Assembly: GCA_034769895.1 (NCBI GenBank) | Contig: CM068373.1 | Span: 196,706,134 to 196,770,133 of the forward strand | Length of the DNA stretch: 64,000 bases | Direction of reading: 5' to 3' | Source of the DNA: Magicicada septendecula | Taxonomy: Eukaryota > Arthropoda > Insecta > Hemiptera > Cicadidae | Shown here: one piece after another, positions 9,975 to 20,834 of the stretch | Position numbering within the stretch: the first letter of the stretch is position 1 | How the letters are laid out: every line of letters begins with the position of its first letter | Program-made: the position numbers and the translations under genes | The notes under the pieces: generated by a model | Told to the model about the DNA's origin: nothing | The model's database searches: none | Seen by the model: only the letters and a program-made list of their open reading frames with translations

Positions 9975-11753
9975 TCATTCATCTTGTAAATCTTCACTTG
10001 GGTCAATCATGTCGCCCTCTTGTTCTTGAAGTAAAGCTTCATAGAATGTACGATGATGTGGTTCAGTAAGGTATTCGATCATTGCTTGGAGATCCTTCTT
10101 TTTTTCTTTGCTGATTTTGTTGACAAACTGCACTTTTAGATGTTCTTCAGGAGATGGAAGAGCATTCAAATTTTTGTTTTTCTTCAAAACGTTTACCTAA
10201 GTCCACATCGGCGGGTCAAAAGAAAATGAAGTTGCAAGTTTTACAATATGAGGCTTTTTGTGGGAAATTTTAATATGTGATGCCTTCGTTATGTGAAGTG
10301 CTTGTGTAGTTAAGAACTCCTTAGACAGACCTGCGAAGTCAATAAATTCATCTTTTTTCATTGAAATCACATTGAATGGGTTATTAATTCTTGCTGTTCG
10401 AACGACATCTTCCAGCTCGGATGGAATCATTGCTCGGCTTGTTCTTCTTCGTTTTTCTATCAAGCCGAAATCGCGATCACAGTTCATAAAACTGTGACCG
10501 CTTACAAGATATTTGATTTCAATCGACTCAAAAAACTGTTTCTTTATTAAATAAATAATCGCCATAAGAATCATCTTATTCTTATTTTGTGCAGTGCAAT
10601 TATCACACCAAACAACCAATTTTTTCTTTGTTATTCTTTCAGAAGTAATTAACTTGAAGAAACAGGAGGCTATTTCATTTCCACCTCGACCACCATTCCC
10701 TTCATGCCACATACACATGAAAGCAGTTCCATAGTCACTGACATGCAGGCCTAGGTTATATGTAGAGAGCTGTCTAGAATAAAACATAGTGTTATGCGTA
10801 AGCATGGGCACAAACATGACTTGTTGCAAGTCCATACAAAGCGTACTGGTATCACTTCCTGGGTTTTGTGCCTTGATCATATCTTCCTTCATACATTCCT
10901 GGGCTTTCTCTGCTTTACGATGATGAAGTTGTAAGTTTCTTTCTGCTTCCTTTATATCATTTTCCCTAGTCGCAATCGTTATTGCTGCTTTTAACTTATC
11001 GCATTTCTTACACGAATCCACAGTCATTCTCCCAAACTTCAGTTTAGGAAAATCTAATTCAAATACTTTACTGTAATATCTGTATGAAACATTACTATCC
11101 GGGTATCTCTCTTTGAAAGCCGTAAAAAGCCGATGTTTGTTAAGATCAGGACTCAAATATTCAAGTGAACTCTTCTTTCTTGCGTAATGACTTTCGTGAC
11201 AGGGGAATGACAAAATATGTGAGCTAACCAGATTTCTGTCATTGTCAGAGTACTTGCATTTATGTTCATGTGATTTAGGATTTTTACCCCTATTATCAAC
11301 ATACACAAAATGTCCTTCTTTCTTTTTTGCTTGCAAAGTTTGTAATTTCTTAGGTGTTAGAGAAAAAATATTTTTAAACGTTGCTGAACAAACTTGAATA
11401 TTTTGACCATTACCATCTGGTACAACATAACTTAATGTAATTTGACGTCTACTATCTGTAAAATCGTCGTATGTCCCATGCCGTCTACGACTGATATTTT
11501 GCGCATGTATTCTATTAAGAAGATAAGTACCTTGTTGCTCTTCTGTTAACTTATATAGCTCTAAAAAGAGAAGTTCTTTTTGCTCTTCGGATATATCCTT
11601 ACACTTATACTTACATTTACAAATAACATTTTTTGATGGTGGTTTCTTACCCTCTCGTGTTTTCCCACTAGATGTTTCATAAGGTTTACCGGCTTGTCTG
11701 GCAAGTGTACGTTTTTTGTTAGCCGAACACTTTGATTCTTTGTCCATGTTCAT
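9975..11753 (-). pseudogene. Putative transposase, CDN..QNKN family (DUF7869-like), one in-frame TAG
   Basis: The frame is open from ATG at 11753 for 518 codons to TAG at 10199-10197. It then continues in the same frame for about 73 codons to 9975; that tail (ISKEKKKDL, HHRTFYEAL) is the usual C-terminus of this insect protein family, so the TAG is probably a nonsense mutation. The N-terminus is basic with a Cys-rich patch (CKCKYKC). A CKKC pair lies near residue 245. Candidate acidic catalytic residues sit in MDLQQV (~300), CDNCTAQNKNK (~382) and CDRDFGLIEK (~425), separated by a GNGGRGGNEIASC block. The family is widespread as uncharacterised arthropod proteins; a transposase role is inferred from being the only gene between the TIRs. 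Confidence 0.78.
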
Positions 11754-12149
11754 ATTTTTTTAAGGTTACGTTACAAGTTCTGTTATGTATAAAACTCCAA
11801 CACAAAAAAAGTATTACAATAAAATTAAATAAAACGAATTTAGAGTTATAGAAAGTTGGGAAATAAAAGAACCACTAAACACAAAACTACCGCACAAAAC
11901 AGACGCAAACTATCACAAGCTAGCATCTAATAACAAAACACACATCCAATCTAATATGGCTGGGTGGCACATTCAGCCTTTTCCATAAAACCAGCTGGTG
12001 ACTGAATGCCTTTTCCATAAAACCAGCCATTATGCCACCTTACGGCATTTTTAGGAACTAAACAACATTATTACGGCACATTAAACCTTTTCCACGTTAT
12101 TGGCCTTGGCACATACAGTGTATCCCACTTAAAAAAATAAATAAAATTT
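11754..12149. repeat. Right subterminal region with CCTTTTCCA repeats
   Basis: No ORF. The motif CCTTTTCCA occurs at least four times between about 11970 and the right end, twice inside a direct repeat ending CCATAAAACCAGC (11984 and 12017). The opposite end has the reverse-complement form (GGAAAAGG, GGAAAGG). Such arrays are the usual form of transposase-binding sites; that role is inferred. Confidence 0.55.
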
Positions 12150-12184
12150 TTTGGCACTTACAGCCTTTTCCATTTACATGCCTC
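12150..12184 (-). repeat. Right TIR of the 2.7-kb transposon
   Basis: It ends ...CCATTTACATGCCTC and is the inverted match of 9506-9540. AATT follows directly. Confidence 0.88.
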
Positions 12185-13669
12185 AATTGTGCACCTGGCA
12201 CTTACTTCGACTTAAAACATTCGTTATTATATTGTTACTAAGCCGTAAGGCTTATGCTATATACATCCTTACTGACTAAATATTCTATTCTACTAATTAT
12301 TGTATAAAAAAAATCTCATTTCCAGACTACTCAGTCAATTAGTGTGTTTCAAAATATCAATGTTTAAATATCTTCTTATATATTGTAATGTAACTCAAAA
12401 ATATCAATACTTACTGAATTTATCTTTCGTTTCTCAGTACTGATTTATATTAAAACGCTACTTTTTACTTTAATGCTTTGTATTCTTTTCATTTCAATAC
12501 TAATTTGAGCTCTTGTTTACGTTAATCTTACTTCAATAACATCAATGATTTTAATTCTATATTTACAATAAACATTGGCTCTTATTTTTAAATAGAACAA
12601 GAATGTCTTTAATTGTCTTTGAGTTAATTGTTCGATTAAAAGATAAATAAGTTGTTTATCACCTTATTGCCGTCAATCATACTCAATCATTGGATCCCTC
12701 TGTAATTGTCCTCGTCTCGAACTCCAGCATCACTTCCTCTTGTCCAGCGTCGCCTCGTTCTTCTCCTCTTGTCCAGCGTCGACTCTCTCTCTGTCCAGTG
12801 TCGTATCGCTTTTCTCCTCTTGTCCAGCGTCGTATCGCTCTCTGGAACTTCTCCTCGTGCTGTTTCGGACGTCAGTTGATCTTCTTATGTGGATCTTCTT
12901 AAGTAATTTTGTTACTACTTAAAAATTGTTTGTTTTACAATCCAGTTACATAACTGTATGTAACTGGAAGGATGAAACTATTTACAAAAATTTTAATATT
13001 CTGTGCGGACGGGCAGAAGCTCCCGCTGCACTGTGGGTGATTTAAGAAAGAGAACCACTGTAGCGTGTGTGTCCTATTTATACCCATGTCTTGGTCAACA
13101 CCTGCAGTTGTACGAAATCGACATGTCAGAAACTGTCTCTGGGTTCAGTTCCCCCACTCTTTGTCAATTTCGCTATTTCTTATTTTTCTGAGAATTGCAG
13201 AGTCCTGTAAGTATACTCTTATACTCATCTTATAACTATTTTCACAACACATGTTCACTGTAATTTTGGACATTGCAACTTAACCCTTTCGATTTGTACA
13301 CAGTTATTTCACTACTACACTCGTACGGTGTGTCTTTTTTTTACGTGGTTTTTGTACACAGTGTTTAGTAAATTTTCTTACATTTTATTGTGTTTTTGGA
13401 TTTTACTCCTTAATTATAGTTTATGAATAATTACGGAAAAACAGTAATTATGCAATTATTCATCTTGGGGTGGTAAACTCGCCTGCATAGACCTGCGTTC
13501 ACACACACTAGCAAAATACTGGTGTACACACTTTCAGTTACATTTGTGTGTGTGTGCACGTCGATTCAGGTCGAAACACCTGTTCATATTTTTGTCTGAG
13601 CCAAGCTTGCAATCCCTGACATGCTTATTTCTAATACATTATGAATTATTTACAGTTTATTAGGTATAT

Positions 13670-16550
13670 TGTAACATGACCAGGTGTTACATAACCTAGA
13701 CATATGCCCTTAGATTTAATAAATACATAACAGTAAAGTAAATAGATAATATAATGATAAGAGTAGCCAAGAAGAGAGGAACCGTTGAAGAAGAAAGAAG
13801 AAGAAGTGCCACAAGAAGCAGTAAACCTAAACACTGCTTGACACTACAACCCATACTATAACTGACACAAACTAATGGACAAATTAAATTCACTTTAAGC
13901 TGTCAAGCGAGTCAGTGAATAACTTAAATGAAATGTGACATGTTAATAAGAATAATTAAATAAGAATCCGAATAATGTGATATCAGCATCAGCATTTGGC
14001 TGAGAATAAATCAACTATGACTAGTAACTATTAATGCCAAGGACTAAGATTAGCTATGGCCACAATATGAGATTGAAGCTGTATTACAGTCTCAAATGTG
14101 CTTATGACAAGTAAAAATGTTTGTAAGAGGGAACCTTATATAAATAAGCTACCTCATTAAGGTACCGAAATGTAAACTAATAAACGTTATTAAGGCATAA
14201 ATCCGATACAAACGGTATGCCTCGACAATGCCTAAAACAAACAATCATCAGTAAGGTGATTAGTAGAAAGTACTATGAGTGTAAATCACATACACTGAAC
14301 AATCTTTGTGCCAAACATGGTGATAAGCATTATTAATATGTTATACAATTAATAGTTCAATTGTTAATTAATAGCATGGAGCAAAATAATGTGAAACAAA
14401 ATGTCATAGTGAGTAAGTATAGTTCATAGCAATGTATAAGTTAAGGTTTAATCATAATATTCAGTAAATAAATGTCAGGACGGATATAATAGTGTTCTAA
14501 CATAGACGTTTAAGTGAAAAAACGCGATGTGGAACACAAACAATATTGATAAGAGAGAGTAATCGCCGGCTTTGATTAGCAGACGACAGCGCGAAGCCAT
14601 ATACCTAAACATTTTTTATTAAAAAATGTCAGGGAAAGTGTAAATAAACCAGTGTCAAACTATATCAAATTGAAGAGGAAAAAATATCCTTTAATTTGAT
14701 AGCGATATGACCCCGATCGCAACTATAATAAGTGCGTGACAGGCGTTAGCATCATTTGTACATAATAAACAAGAAATCTGTTTATCAACACTAACAACAA
14801 CGACGGCTGTCAATCATTCTGGCGAAAGTCGGTTAAAAAACCGTTAGTGACAGTTGGAAAGACAATACGTCACTTTCGTAACGCCTGGCTAAGCCAATCA
14901 GAAAATAGTTTAATAAGTAAAACAATCGCCTAAGGCTGATCAAAGCATAGGGTATATAAAGAAGAGCGGCTTATTGCCGTTAGACACTTTTAACGTTCAT
15001 CCGGAGCGGCAGGTACGCTCGTCTCATCAAAATTTCTAACTGATAGCTTCATTGTAATAGTGCATCTATGGAATCATTTCGGCAACAACAAAAAGTAACC
15101 ACAAGATATTCTACATAGAATCAGTGCATCTAAGTGCAGTATTATTTTATTTAGTGCGGGAAAATAACGAACAGAAGAAATAATTAAATAGTATCATATA
15201 AGGTCCTTTTTAGTCAGAAGCGGACCAATATTCTCTGTTCAAGTGCGTGTGTAGTGAATAACAATGGTCATTACAATCCGACCATTGATGTGTTTAATTG
15301 AATTTTAATCGAAAGATTAAAAACACAAAGGTAACTGTGACAATTTATTCCCTTACACTGAATGCAATAACCTATATGTTTTGGTAAACAAATCTGTACT
15401 GACGCATAACACTGAAACATTTTCTGTATTACACCATGTCTGAATTTATTTAATGGATTTGTCAATCCTATTTAAGTTGGATGTTAGTCATAAGTGATCT
15501 CACCATATAACTTTGTAAATAATTAATCAAGCGTGATGAACGCCTAACCTTTAAAATAGGTTTGATTTTTATATTAGTAAACTAAAAGGCATTACTAGTC
15601 GATATTATATTATGAAATAATTAGCTATTGTGTAGGCATGAGCATTCTTTTTTGTGTTTCAAAGAACTTACGCCTGAGATATAAATGATATTAATGTTTA
15701 AAGTAAAGAGTATCTGGACTTAACCAGAATTATTATTTATGCTCTGAGCCAGTTATATAGGGTATGTAACAAAATATTTGCAATTGTACATCAATGTATT
15801 CTTTTAATTATATTTGTTTGAATTCACTATCAAGGGTACAAATAAAACCCAATTATTAGCAGCATAACTTGACTTAATTTATTTCTAAAAAACAGATAAA
15901 TAATTCATTCAGAAGAATCAAAACAACTTTTAGTTGCGATTAAATATTGTTGAATTGCATTGCCATAAGGGCAATAAACACGATTTCAATTTTTTTTAAA
16001 TTATTATTTGATTCTATTAATGGGTTTTCCACGGGATTTTCCCGAAATAAACCTGTGTGGCGCCCATTATTAAACAAGGTAACCTAACCTTGTAGATAAA
16101 GTGAGTTGGTTTTGTAAACCGTCTTGGCAGCTTATTGATTTATTGAACTTCTGAACTTCCAGAAAACACGAACAGGTACGTGGAAGTGTATTTTATTAAT
16201 TCTATTGTCCAGACGTTACTAGACTTTACGTACTTAGACGACTATCAACCTGGAGGAGGAGTTTCGCTGCTAGTATCAGCACGACGGTCACCATCATCAA
16301 GCGACCAGCTAGTACACTTTATTTTTAAATTTAAGCAACGTTATTGTTCAAATAATATTAATGCAATTATCTTATTTTTTATCTAAAAGAGTTCTTTTCA
16401 GACACTTATAATTTTGCAATTGTAAACACACTTTTAAAACATCTAATGCTACATTTTAATTACTTTATAAAATTAGTAGCTTTCAATTTTCAACCACTAC
16501 AACCTTTAATATTTTAAATATAAACATAAATAAACATTCGAGTTGTTACA
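13670..16550 (+). repeat. 5' LTR of element D
   Basis: It runs TGTAACATGACC...GTTGTTACA, and a primer-binding site follows three bases later. Only its last 438 bp have a partner at the 3' end. Within it, TGGCGCCC at 16058-16065 also looks like a PBS, preceded by AATAAA, so the first 2.4 kb might instead be a second LTR joined by recombination. No gene is seen; small open frames at 13646-13893, 15271-15465 and 16180-16386 are not supported. Confidence 0.6.
14953..14960 (+). promoter_or_regulatory. Candidate TATA box in element D LTR
   Basis: TATATAAA lies in GC-balanced surroundings unlike the AT-rich average of the LTR. About 30 bases downstream the sequence TTAGACACT could hold the transcription start. 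Position within an LTR and spacing support a promoter; no experiment is implied. Confidence 0.35.
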
Positions 16551-16553
16551 AAT

Positions 16554-16561
16554 TGGCGACC
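16554..16561 (+). other. Primer-binding site of element D
   Basis: TGGCGACC begins three bases after the LTR end TTACA. Insect LTR elements use this sequence, complementary to the 3' end of a tRNA with CCA. It is followed by AGCAACGTGAGG. Confidence 0.7.
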
Positions 16562-16640
16562 AGCAACGTGAGGCTGAAAAATATTAAACGAAAATATTTT
16601 TTATATTTTAAATCAGCCCGGCAAACACAAAAGAACAAAC

Positions 16641-17993
16641 ATGCCACACACACATCAATACGACACTAGATACAAGGACAGTCGAATAGAAGAAATACAG
16701 ATGAATACAGAGACACCGGAAACACAACCCACATACGAGATGGAAGTCATTACAATTAACAACATAGAAGCTCGACCAGAAGAAACACACCATGTAGAAC
16801 CGGAAGTAGAAGTGAGGGCCGACAACCAACCCAGACAAGCTGAGGGAGTCACGCAATCAGGAGAAACAGCCTTCCAAGAATGGATGAGGAGAATGATGGA
16901 ATCATTAAAGGAGGACAACCGAACTTTAAAGGAAGATAGTCGAACTTTGAAGGAAGATAGTATCAAGAATAACAAAAATATGGAAGCGATTAACAGGAAA
17001 ATGGATGACAGCCAGAAAAATATCGAAGCATTAAGAGAAGATCTCCATAAAAAATTAGACGATACCAATAGATCCGTGGACGCGTTGAACCGCAAAATAG
17101 AAGACAGCGGCAGAGCCTTAAAAGAAGAGCTGAACACCACATTAAATAAGATTAGCCAGAAAATGGATGAAATGAATAAGAAATATACGGAAGAATTGGG
17201 TCAGACCATAAGAGGAGAATTACCAAACGACAACAACTCAGAGACTGAAGAAGTACCCAATGATGAAACCATAGGAGAATTAAGCATGCCATCCGAAGAC
17301 GATGTCAAACGAACCGAGAATGAAGGAGACACAAATACATTATCATCTGAAAATGAGCTTGACAGAAACGAGGAAGATATTCAATATAAGGAGATCGATG
17401 GCGAAGGTATAAAGGAGACTCAGGTAATTAAAGAAGCGGAAGAGTTAGTAGCCGAGAATGAAGACTTAGAACAAAATAATCTGCCAATGTGTGATGATCA
17501 AGTGGAGACACAAGAATTACCCAGAAATAAAAACACCGAACAAGTGAATTCGCAAATTAAAATTCATAAAGAAAGGAACAAAATAATTAAGAAAACGGAA
17601 GAAAAGGAGGCGAAGATAAGAAGAATAATGCGCCCAAAGAAGACTAGAGTAACAAAAGAATTAATCGAAATGACTCGAAGTGGTCTAGTTAATATGATTT
17701 ATTTCCCAGTCATCAACCGTAAAGAAGGGACCTATAGGAAGGAGTATCGAAGGAGCTTCATGAAGATGAACGAAGAGAAGAAATGTGCTACAACACAGAA
17801 GACTATAACCAATAAAATACTTAAAGCAAATATTTCCAAAGGGAGAATAAGGCATTCTAAGAAAAGAAAAGGGTATCAAGAACAACTGGACCGGATCATT
17901 GAAGGGTACGCCCAAGAAATAAAGGAATTACGGAAGAAGAGGGACCAATCAATGGAAAAATCCAGGAAACTAATGACGATCAACCCGAGTTAG
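16641..17993 (+). CDS. Coiled-coil gag-like protein, element D
   Basis: This is an uninterrupted 450-codon ORF whose ATG lies 80 bases after the primer-binding site. It is strongly charged. Residues ~70-190 form a long coiled coil (LKEDNRTLKEDSRTLKEDS, a repeated LKEDS-type heptad, then KMDDSQKNIEALREDL). The middle, ~190-310, is acidic, and the C-terminal third is basic (RRIMRPKKTRV, RSFMKMNEEKK, RHSKKRKGYQ). There is no CCHC knuckle, protease or RT motif. By position it should be gag. The coiled-coil N-terminus and basic tail resemble in layout the B gag and the ORF of element E. What particle it forms, if any, is unknown. Confidence 0.68.
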   Translation: MPHTHQYDTRYKDSRIEEIQMNTETPETQPTYEMEVITINNIEARPEETHHVEPEVEVRADNQPRQAEGVTQSGETAFQEWMRRMMESLKEDNRTLKEDSRTLKEDSIKNNKNMEAINRKMDDSQKNIEALREDLHKKLDDTNRSVDALNRKIEDSGRALKEELNTTLNKISQKMDEMNKKYTEELGQTIRGELPNDNNSETEEVPNDETIGELSMPSEDDVKRTENEGDTNTLSSENELDRNEEDIQYKEIDGEGIKETQVIKEAEELVAENEDLEQNNLPMCDDQVETQELPRNKNTEQVNSQIKIHKERNKIIKKTEEKEAKIRRIMRPKKTRVTKELIEMTRSGLVNMIYFPVINRKEGTYRKEYRRSFMKMNEEKKCATTQKTITNKILKANISKGRIRHSKKRKGYQEQLDRIIEGYAQEIKELRKKRDQSMEKSRKLMTINPS

Positions 17994-18169
17994 AAGAGGT
18001 ACTAGACGTCAATAATAACAAAGACCAGGAATACACTGAACACATGGATATCGAAGATGAGGAGAAGAAGAAGGCGAGAAAACGGGAAGCCAATGACTAT
18101 CTGGTAGCCGCAAAGTGGAAGAACCGCATGAGAGGTTATTATAGGGTGCCAAATACCACAAACATGTAG
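17951..18169 (+). CDS. Overlapping -1-frame continuation of the element D ORF
   Basis: A second frame overlaps the end of the 450-codon ORF and stays open to TAG at 18167-18169. It reads QPELEEVLDVNNNKDQEY, then EDEEKKKARKREANDYL and a basic Arg/Tyr/Asn end. The acidic-then-basic composition looks like a natural C-terminus, so it may be joined by a frameshift mutation or by translational frameshifting. No canonical slippery heptamer in the right phase is visible. Confidence 0.45.
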   Translation, partial: NGKIQETNDDQPELEEVLDVNNNKDQEYTEHMDIEDEEKKKARKREANDYLVAAKWKNRMRGYYRVPNTTNM

Positions 18170-18604
18170 TACTAGAGACAGCTATGAAAAAGGATACCTG
18201 TGAAACGTAATTGTCCCAAACAATGAACCCAATAGAGTGGAAAAGCACAATATAACCCCAAATATGTAGACCATAAATGTGATTATTGTTAAAAACAGAT
18301 AAATTATAGTGGTATGTAACAATTACCACCGGAATATTTAGTGTATAAGAAATTTTAAAAATAACTACCATAAACGGATTCATTTAGTGATTAAAAGGAT
18401 CATGTATTATGCCCAAGGTATTGAAAGTGACTAATTGCCTGTAGCAAACCTATTTGCCATATTGTGTTATAAAAAGTGTGTAGTATTAGTGTATAGGCCA
18501 AACTATTCGTTACCGATTAAATAAGAGCTAGACTTATCATATTAAATGGTAGAAAAAGGTGTATAGTAAACCCAATAATTTAATGAGGAGGAAGATATCT
18601 ATTA
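18170..18604 (+). other. Element D 3' internal noncoding region with purine tract
   Basis: No ORF. GAGGAGGAAGA at 18584-18594 lies ten bases before the point where the 3' LTR similarity begins (18605) and could be the polypurine tract that primes plus-strand synthesis. Confidence 0.5.
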
Positions 18605-19034
18605 TGTAAACCGTCTTGGCAGCTTATTGATTTATTGAACTTCTGAACTTCCAGAAAACACGAACAGGTACGTGGAAGTGTATTTTATTAATTCTATTGT
18701 CCAGACGTTACTAGACTTTACGTACTTAGACGACTATCAACCTGGAGGAGGAGTTTCGCTGCTAGTATCAGCACGACGGTCACCATCATCAAGCGACCAG
18801 CTAGTACACTTTATTTTTAAATTTAAGCAACGTTATTGTTCAAATAATATTAATGCAATTATCTTATTTTTTATCTAAAAGAGTTCTTTTCAGACACTTA
18901 TAATTTTGCAATTGTAAACACACTTTTAATAACATCTAATGCTACATTTTAATTACTTTATAAAATTAGTAGCTTTCAATTTTCAACCTTTAATATTTTA
19001 AATATAAACATAAATAAACATTCGAGTTGTTACA
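18605..19034 (+). repeat. 3' LTR remnant of element D
   Basis: It matches 16113-16550 with few changes: a missing 8-bp CACTACAA-type segment and one small insertion. It starts TGTAAACCGTCTTGG and ends GAGTTGTTACA. An AATAAA lies about 20 bases before the end. It lacks the first 2.4 kb of the 5' LTR. Confidence 0.85.
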
Positions 19035-19109
19035 ATATTTAAATTTTTATATTCAATGCTCAGTACATCACTTATTTGTACTGTCGCATTATCCCTCTGG
19101 TTGGTAACA

Positions 19110-19332
19110 AAAAAATTTAAAAAATTTATTTATTAAAATTTTTTTTTATTATTATTATTACACTTGAAAAAAATGTAACAAATAATAAAGAATAATATTC
19201 GTCATTTCACCCTTAATTGGACTGTATACAAATGTCTTACCTACCCTCTTCACACGCTCACTGCTCGTGACCTTGTATTAGGGTGGCTTTAACAAACAGC
19301 TGATCTGACTGGTTTCATTGACCTCGTTGTTT
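19110..19332 (-). other. Element B copy 2, 3' noncoding region
   Basis: Matches 6005-6275 except for a shorter AAGAATAATATT-containing segment. No ORF. Confidence 0.7.
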
Positions 19333-20210
19333 TTATGTGTAGAACATCCTAAATGACGTTGCTTGGAATTTACCAATTTCTTTCTTCTGTATCTCATCAT
19401 ATACGATGAAAGTGTGTTGTCCTACTCGCTTTCTTAACGTATACGGTCCATTATAAAGTCTGAAGAATTTCTTCGCCGTATTATCACTCCGTTTTCCCAC
19501 TGGGTTAGCTTTGATTAGTACACTTTCTCCCACGTTGAATTGTTGTAGCTTGTCAGTTAGATTAAATCTCTCTACTCTCTTGTTACCTCTTTCTATTTTC
19601 CGTTGCTTTGCATATTCAATTTTCACACTTATTGGTACAGGTACATTCTGGTTATTAGGTTTGTTTATATACTTAGTCCAAAATCTGTTTGGCTTCTTAT
19701 CTTCTTCCAATTCCATTGGAGTATATCCTGTTGCTTCACTATAATTTTCGTTAATGGCTTTTTCAAGAAATGGTAAATATTCCGCCCATTTATTGTGTTG
19801 ATCATGGCAGTATATTCGTAAATATTTATCTAATTGTTTGTTAACTCTCTCAGCAAGGTTTCCTTGAGGATGTCTTATGGATGTAAGTACAGGTTGTATT
19901 CCATTTTCCCTTAACGTCCTCTCCCATTTTCCACTTTGGAATTGTACACCTTGGTCACTGAGTACCTTCTTCATTTTTCCATATGACGGAATATATTTCT
20001 GCAGTAGTATCTTTAGAACAACTTTGGTTGTGGGTCGCATAATTGGGTACAGTCGGACTGCCTTGGAAAACACATCGATACATACCAATATGTGCTTCAC
20101 ACCTCGACTTGATCGTGGTAGTGGTCCCAGAAAATCCACTGCAATTAGCTCTCCTTTGGTTTCTTTCTGGATGCTCTGCATTTCTATGTATGTGTGTAAA
20201 TTCGGTCCTT
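19333..20210 (-). pseudogene. pol: Integrase core, element B copy 2
   Basis: This is the same 282-codon ORF (ATG at 20181) as copy 1, differing at only a few residues (for example KRVGQ for RQRVG, HPQGN for HSQGN, EEDKK for EDDKK). Asp-Asp-Glu with 35-residue spacing is intact. The HHCC finger, RNase H and RT are missing, just as in copy 1. Because both internal copies share one deletion and one LTR, they probably arose by unequal exchange rather than by two transpositions. Confidence 0.9.
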
Positions 20211-20834
20211 AATTTACATTATCTTATTCATACATTCTTACCTTCGCTTATAATCTTCCTTAACTCTTTTCTTAACATGACATTACTTATACAATACATC
20301 AACATTCATTACCTTTTATTACATTTCTTTAACATTACCTTTCTGATCGCTACTACTTTCCTGAAATACACTTCCGTAACAGAATACTCTTTTAGCTTTG
20401 TAGTGTGTCGCATGATCGGTTACAGAGGAACTGTCTTGGAAAACAACGATATTTTTCTCGAAGTCTTTAATCCTAAGTAGTCTCTGCCCTTTTGACTTTT
20501 CGCTCTTTCTTTCTTCTGTGTCCTTGTATCTCCATTAAGTGTTCGCTTGATCAGCCGTTCTGACAATTATAGCAATTATTTTCCATTCCTAACCTTTTCT
20601 TCATATCAATAACAACAATAACATCTTTTACCATTACTTTCTTAAATATTTCTTTACACTATCATTCCTTACCATTAATAATACATTTCTTAATTAACCC
20701 TTTAAAATAATATTCCTTATTTCATTTCACTAATATTTCTTTTTACTTGCTATCATATCCTTAATAAATAACATTTCTTAATTATACTCTCTTATATTAT
20801 TATTAATAATTAATAGTAATATTATTTTTCTCAT
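20211..20834 (-). other. Noncoding spacer, element B copy 2
   Basis: Nearly identical to 7154-7777, with no ORF on the minus strand. Confidence 0.7.

Larger units (their letters stand above)
9506..12184 (-). mobile_element. TIR DNA transposon (QNKN-motif transposase; Sola-like by 4-bp TSD)
   Basis: The ends are near-perfect terminal inverted repeats of about 35 bp beginning GAGGCAYGTAAATGG. AATT sits directly outside both ends (9502-9505 and 12185-12188). The same LTR site without the insertion, near 4420, has AATT once, which proves a 4-bp target duplication. The single gene is on the minus strand. The 4-bp TSD fits the Sola superfamily; that assignment is inference. The excised element is 2,679 bp. 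Confidence 0.85.
13670..19034 (+). mobile_element. Long-LTR retrotransposon D with a single coiled-coil ORF
   Basis: It begins TGTAACATGACC and ends GAGTTGTTACA. It is flanked by ATAT on both sides (13666-13669, 19035-19038), where the empty site in the left B LTR has ATAT once. A 438-bp segment (16113-16550) is repeated as the last 430 bp (18605-19034). The apparent 5' LTR is 2,881 bp, whereas the 3' LTR keeps only its terminal 430 bp. No protease, RT or integrase is present, so it cannot move by itself. Element E at 51999-60408 has the same organisation and the same LTR start. Confidence 0.75.
9004..19109 (-). repeat. LTR of element B, right copy, split by two insertions
   Basis: Removing the TIR element 9506-12184 with one AATT, and element D 13670-19034 with one ATAT, leaves about 2,050 bp that align with the left LTR 4160-6004 throughout. 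The plus-strand ends are TGTGTGATTACAC at 9004 and GGTTGGTAACA at 19109. This LTR serves both as 5' LTR of copy 1 and as 3' LTR of copy 2. Confidence 0.9.

Noticed and set aside
16180..16386. 68-codon ORF repeated exactly at 18672-18878
   Set aside because: Both lie in the D LTR segments; the repetition is the LTR itself.
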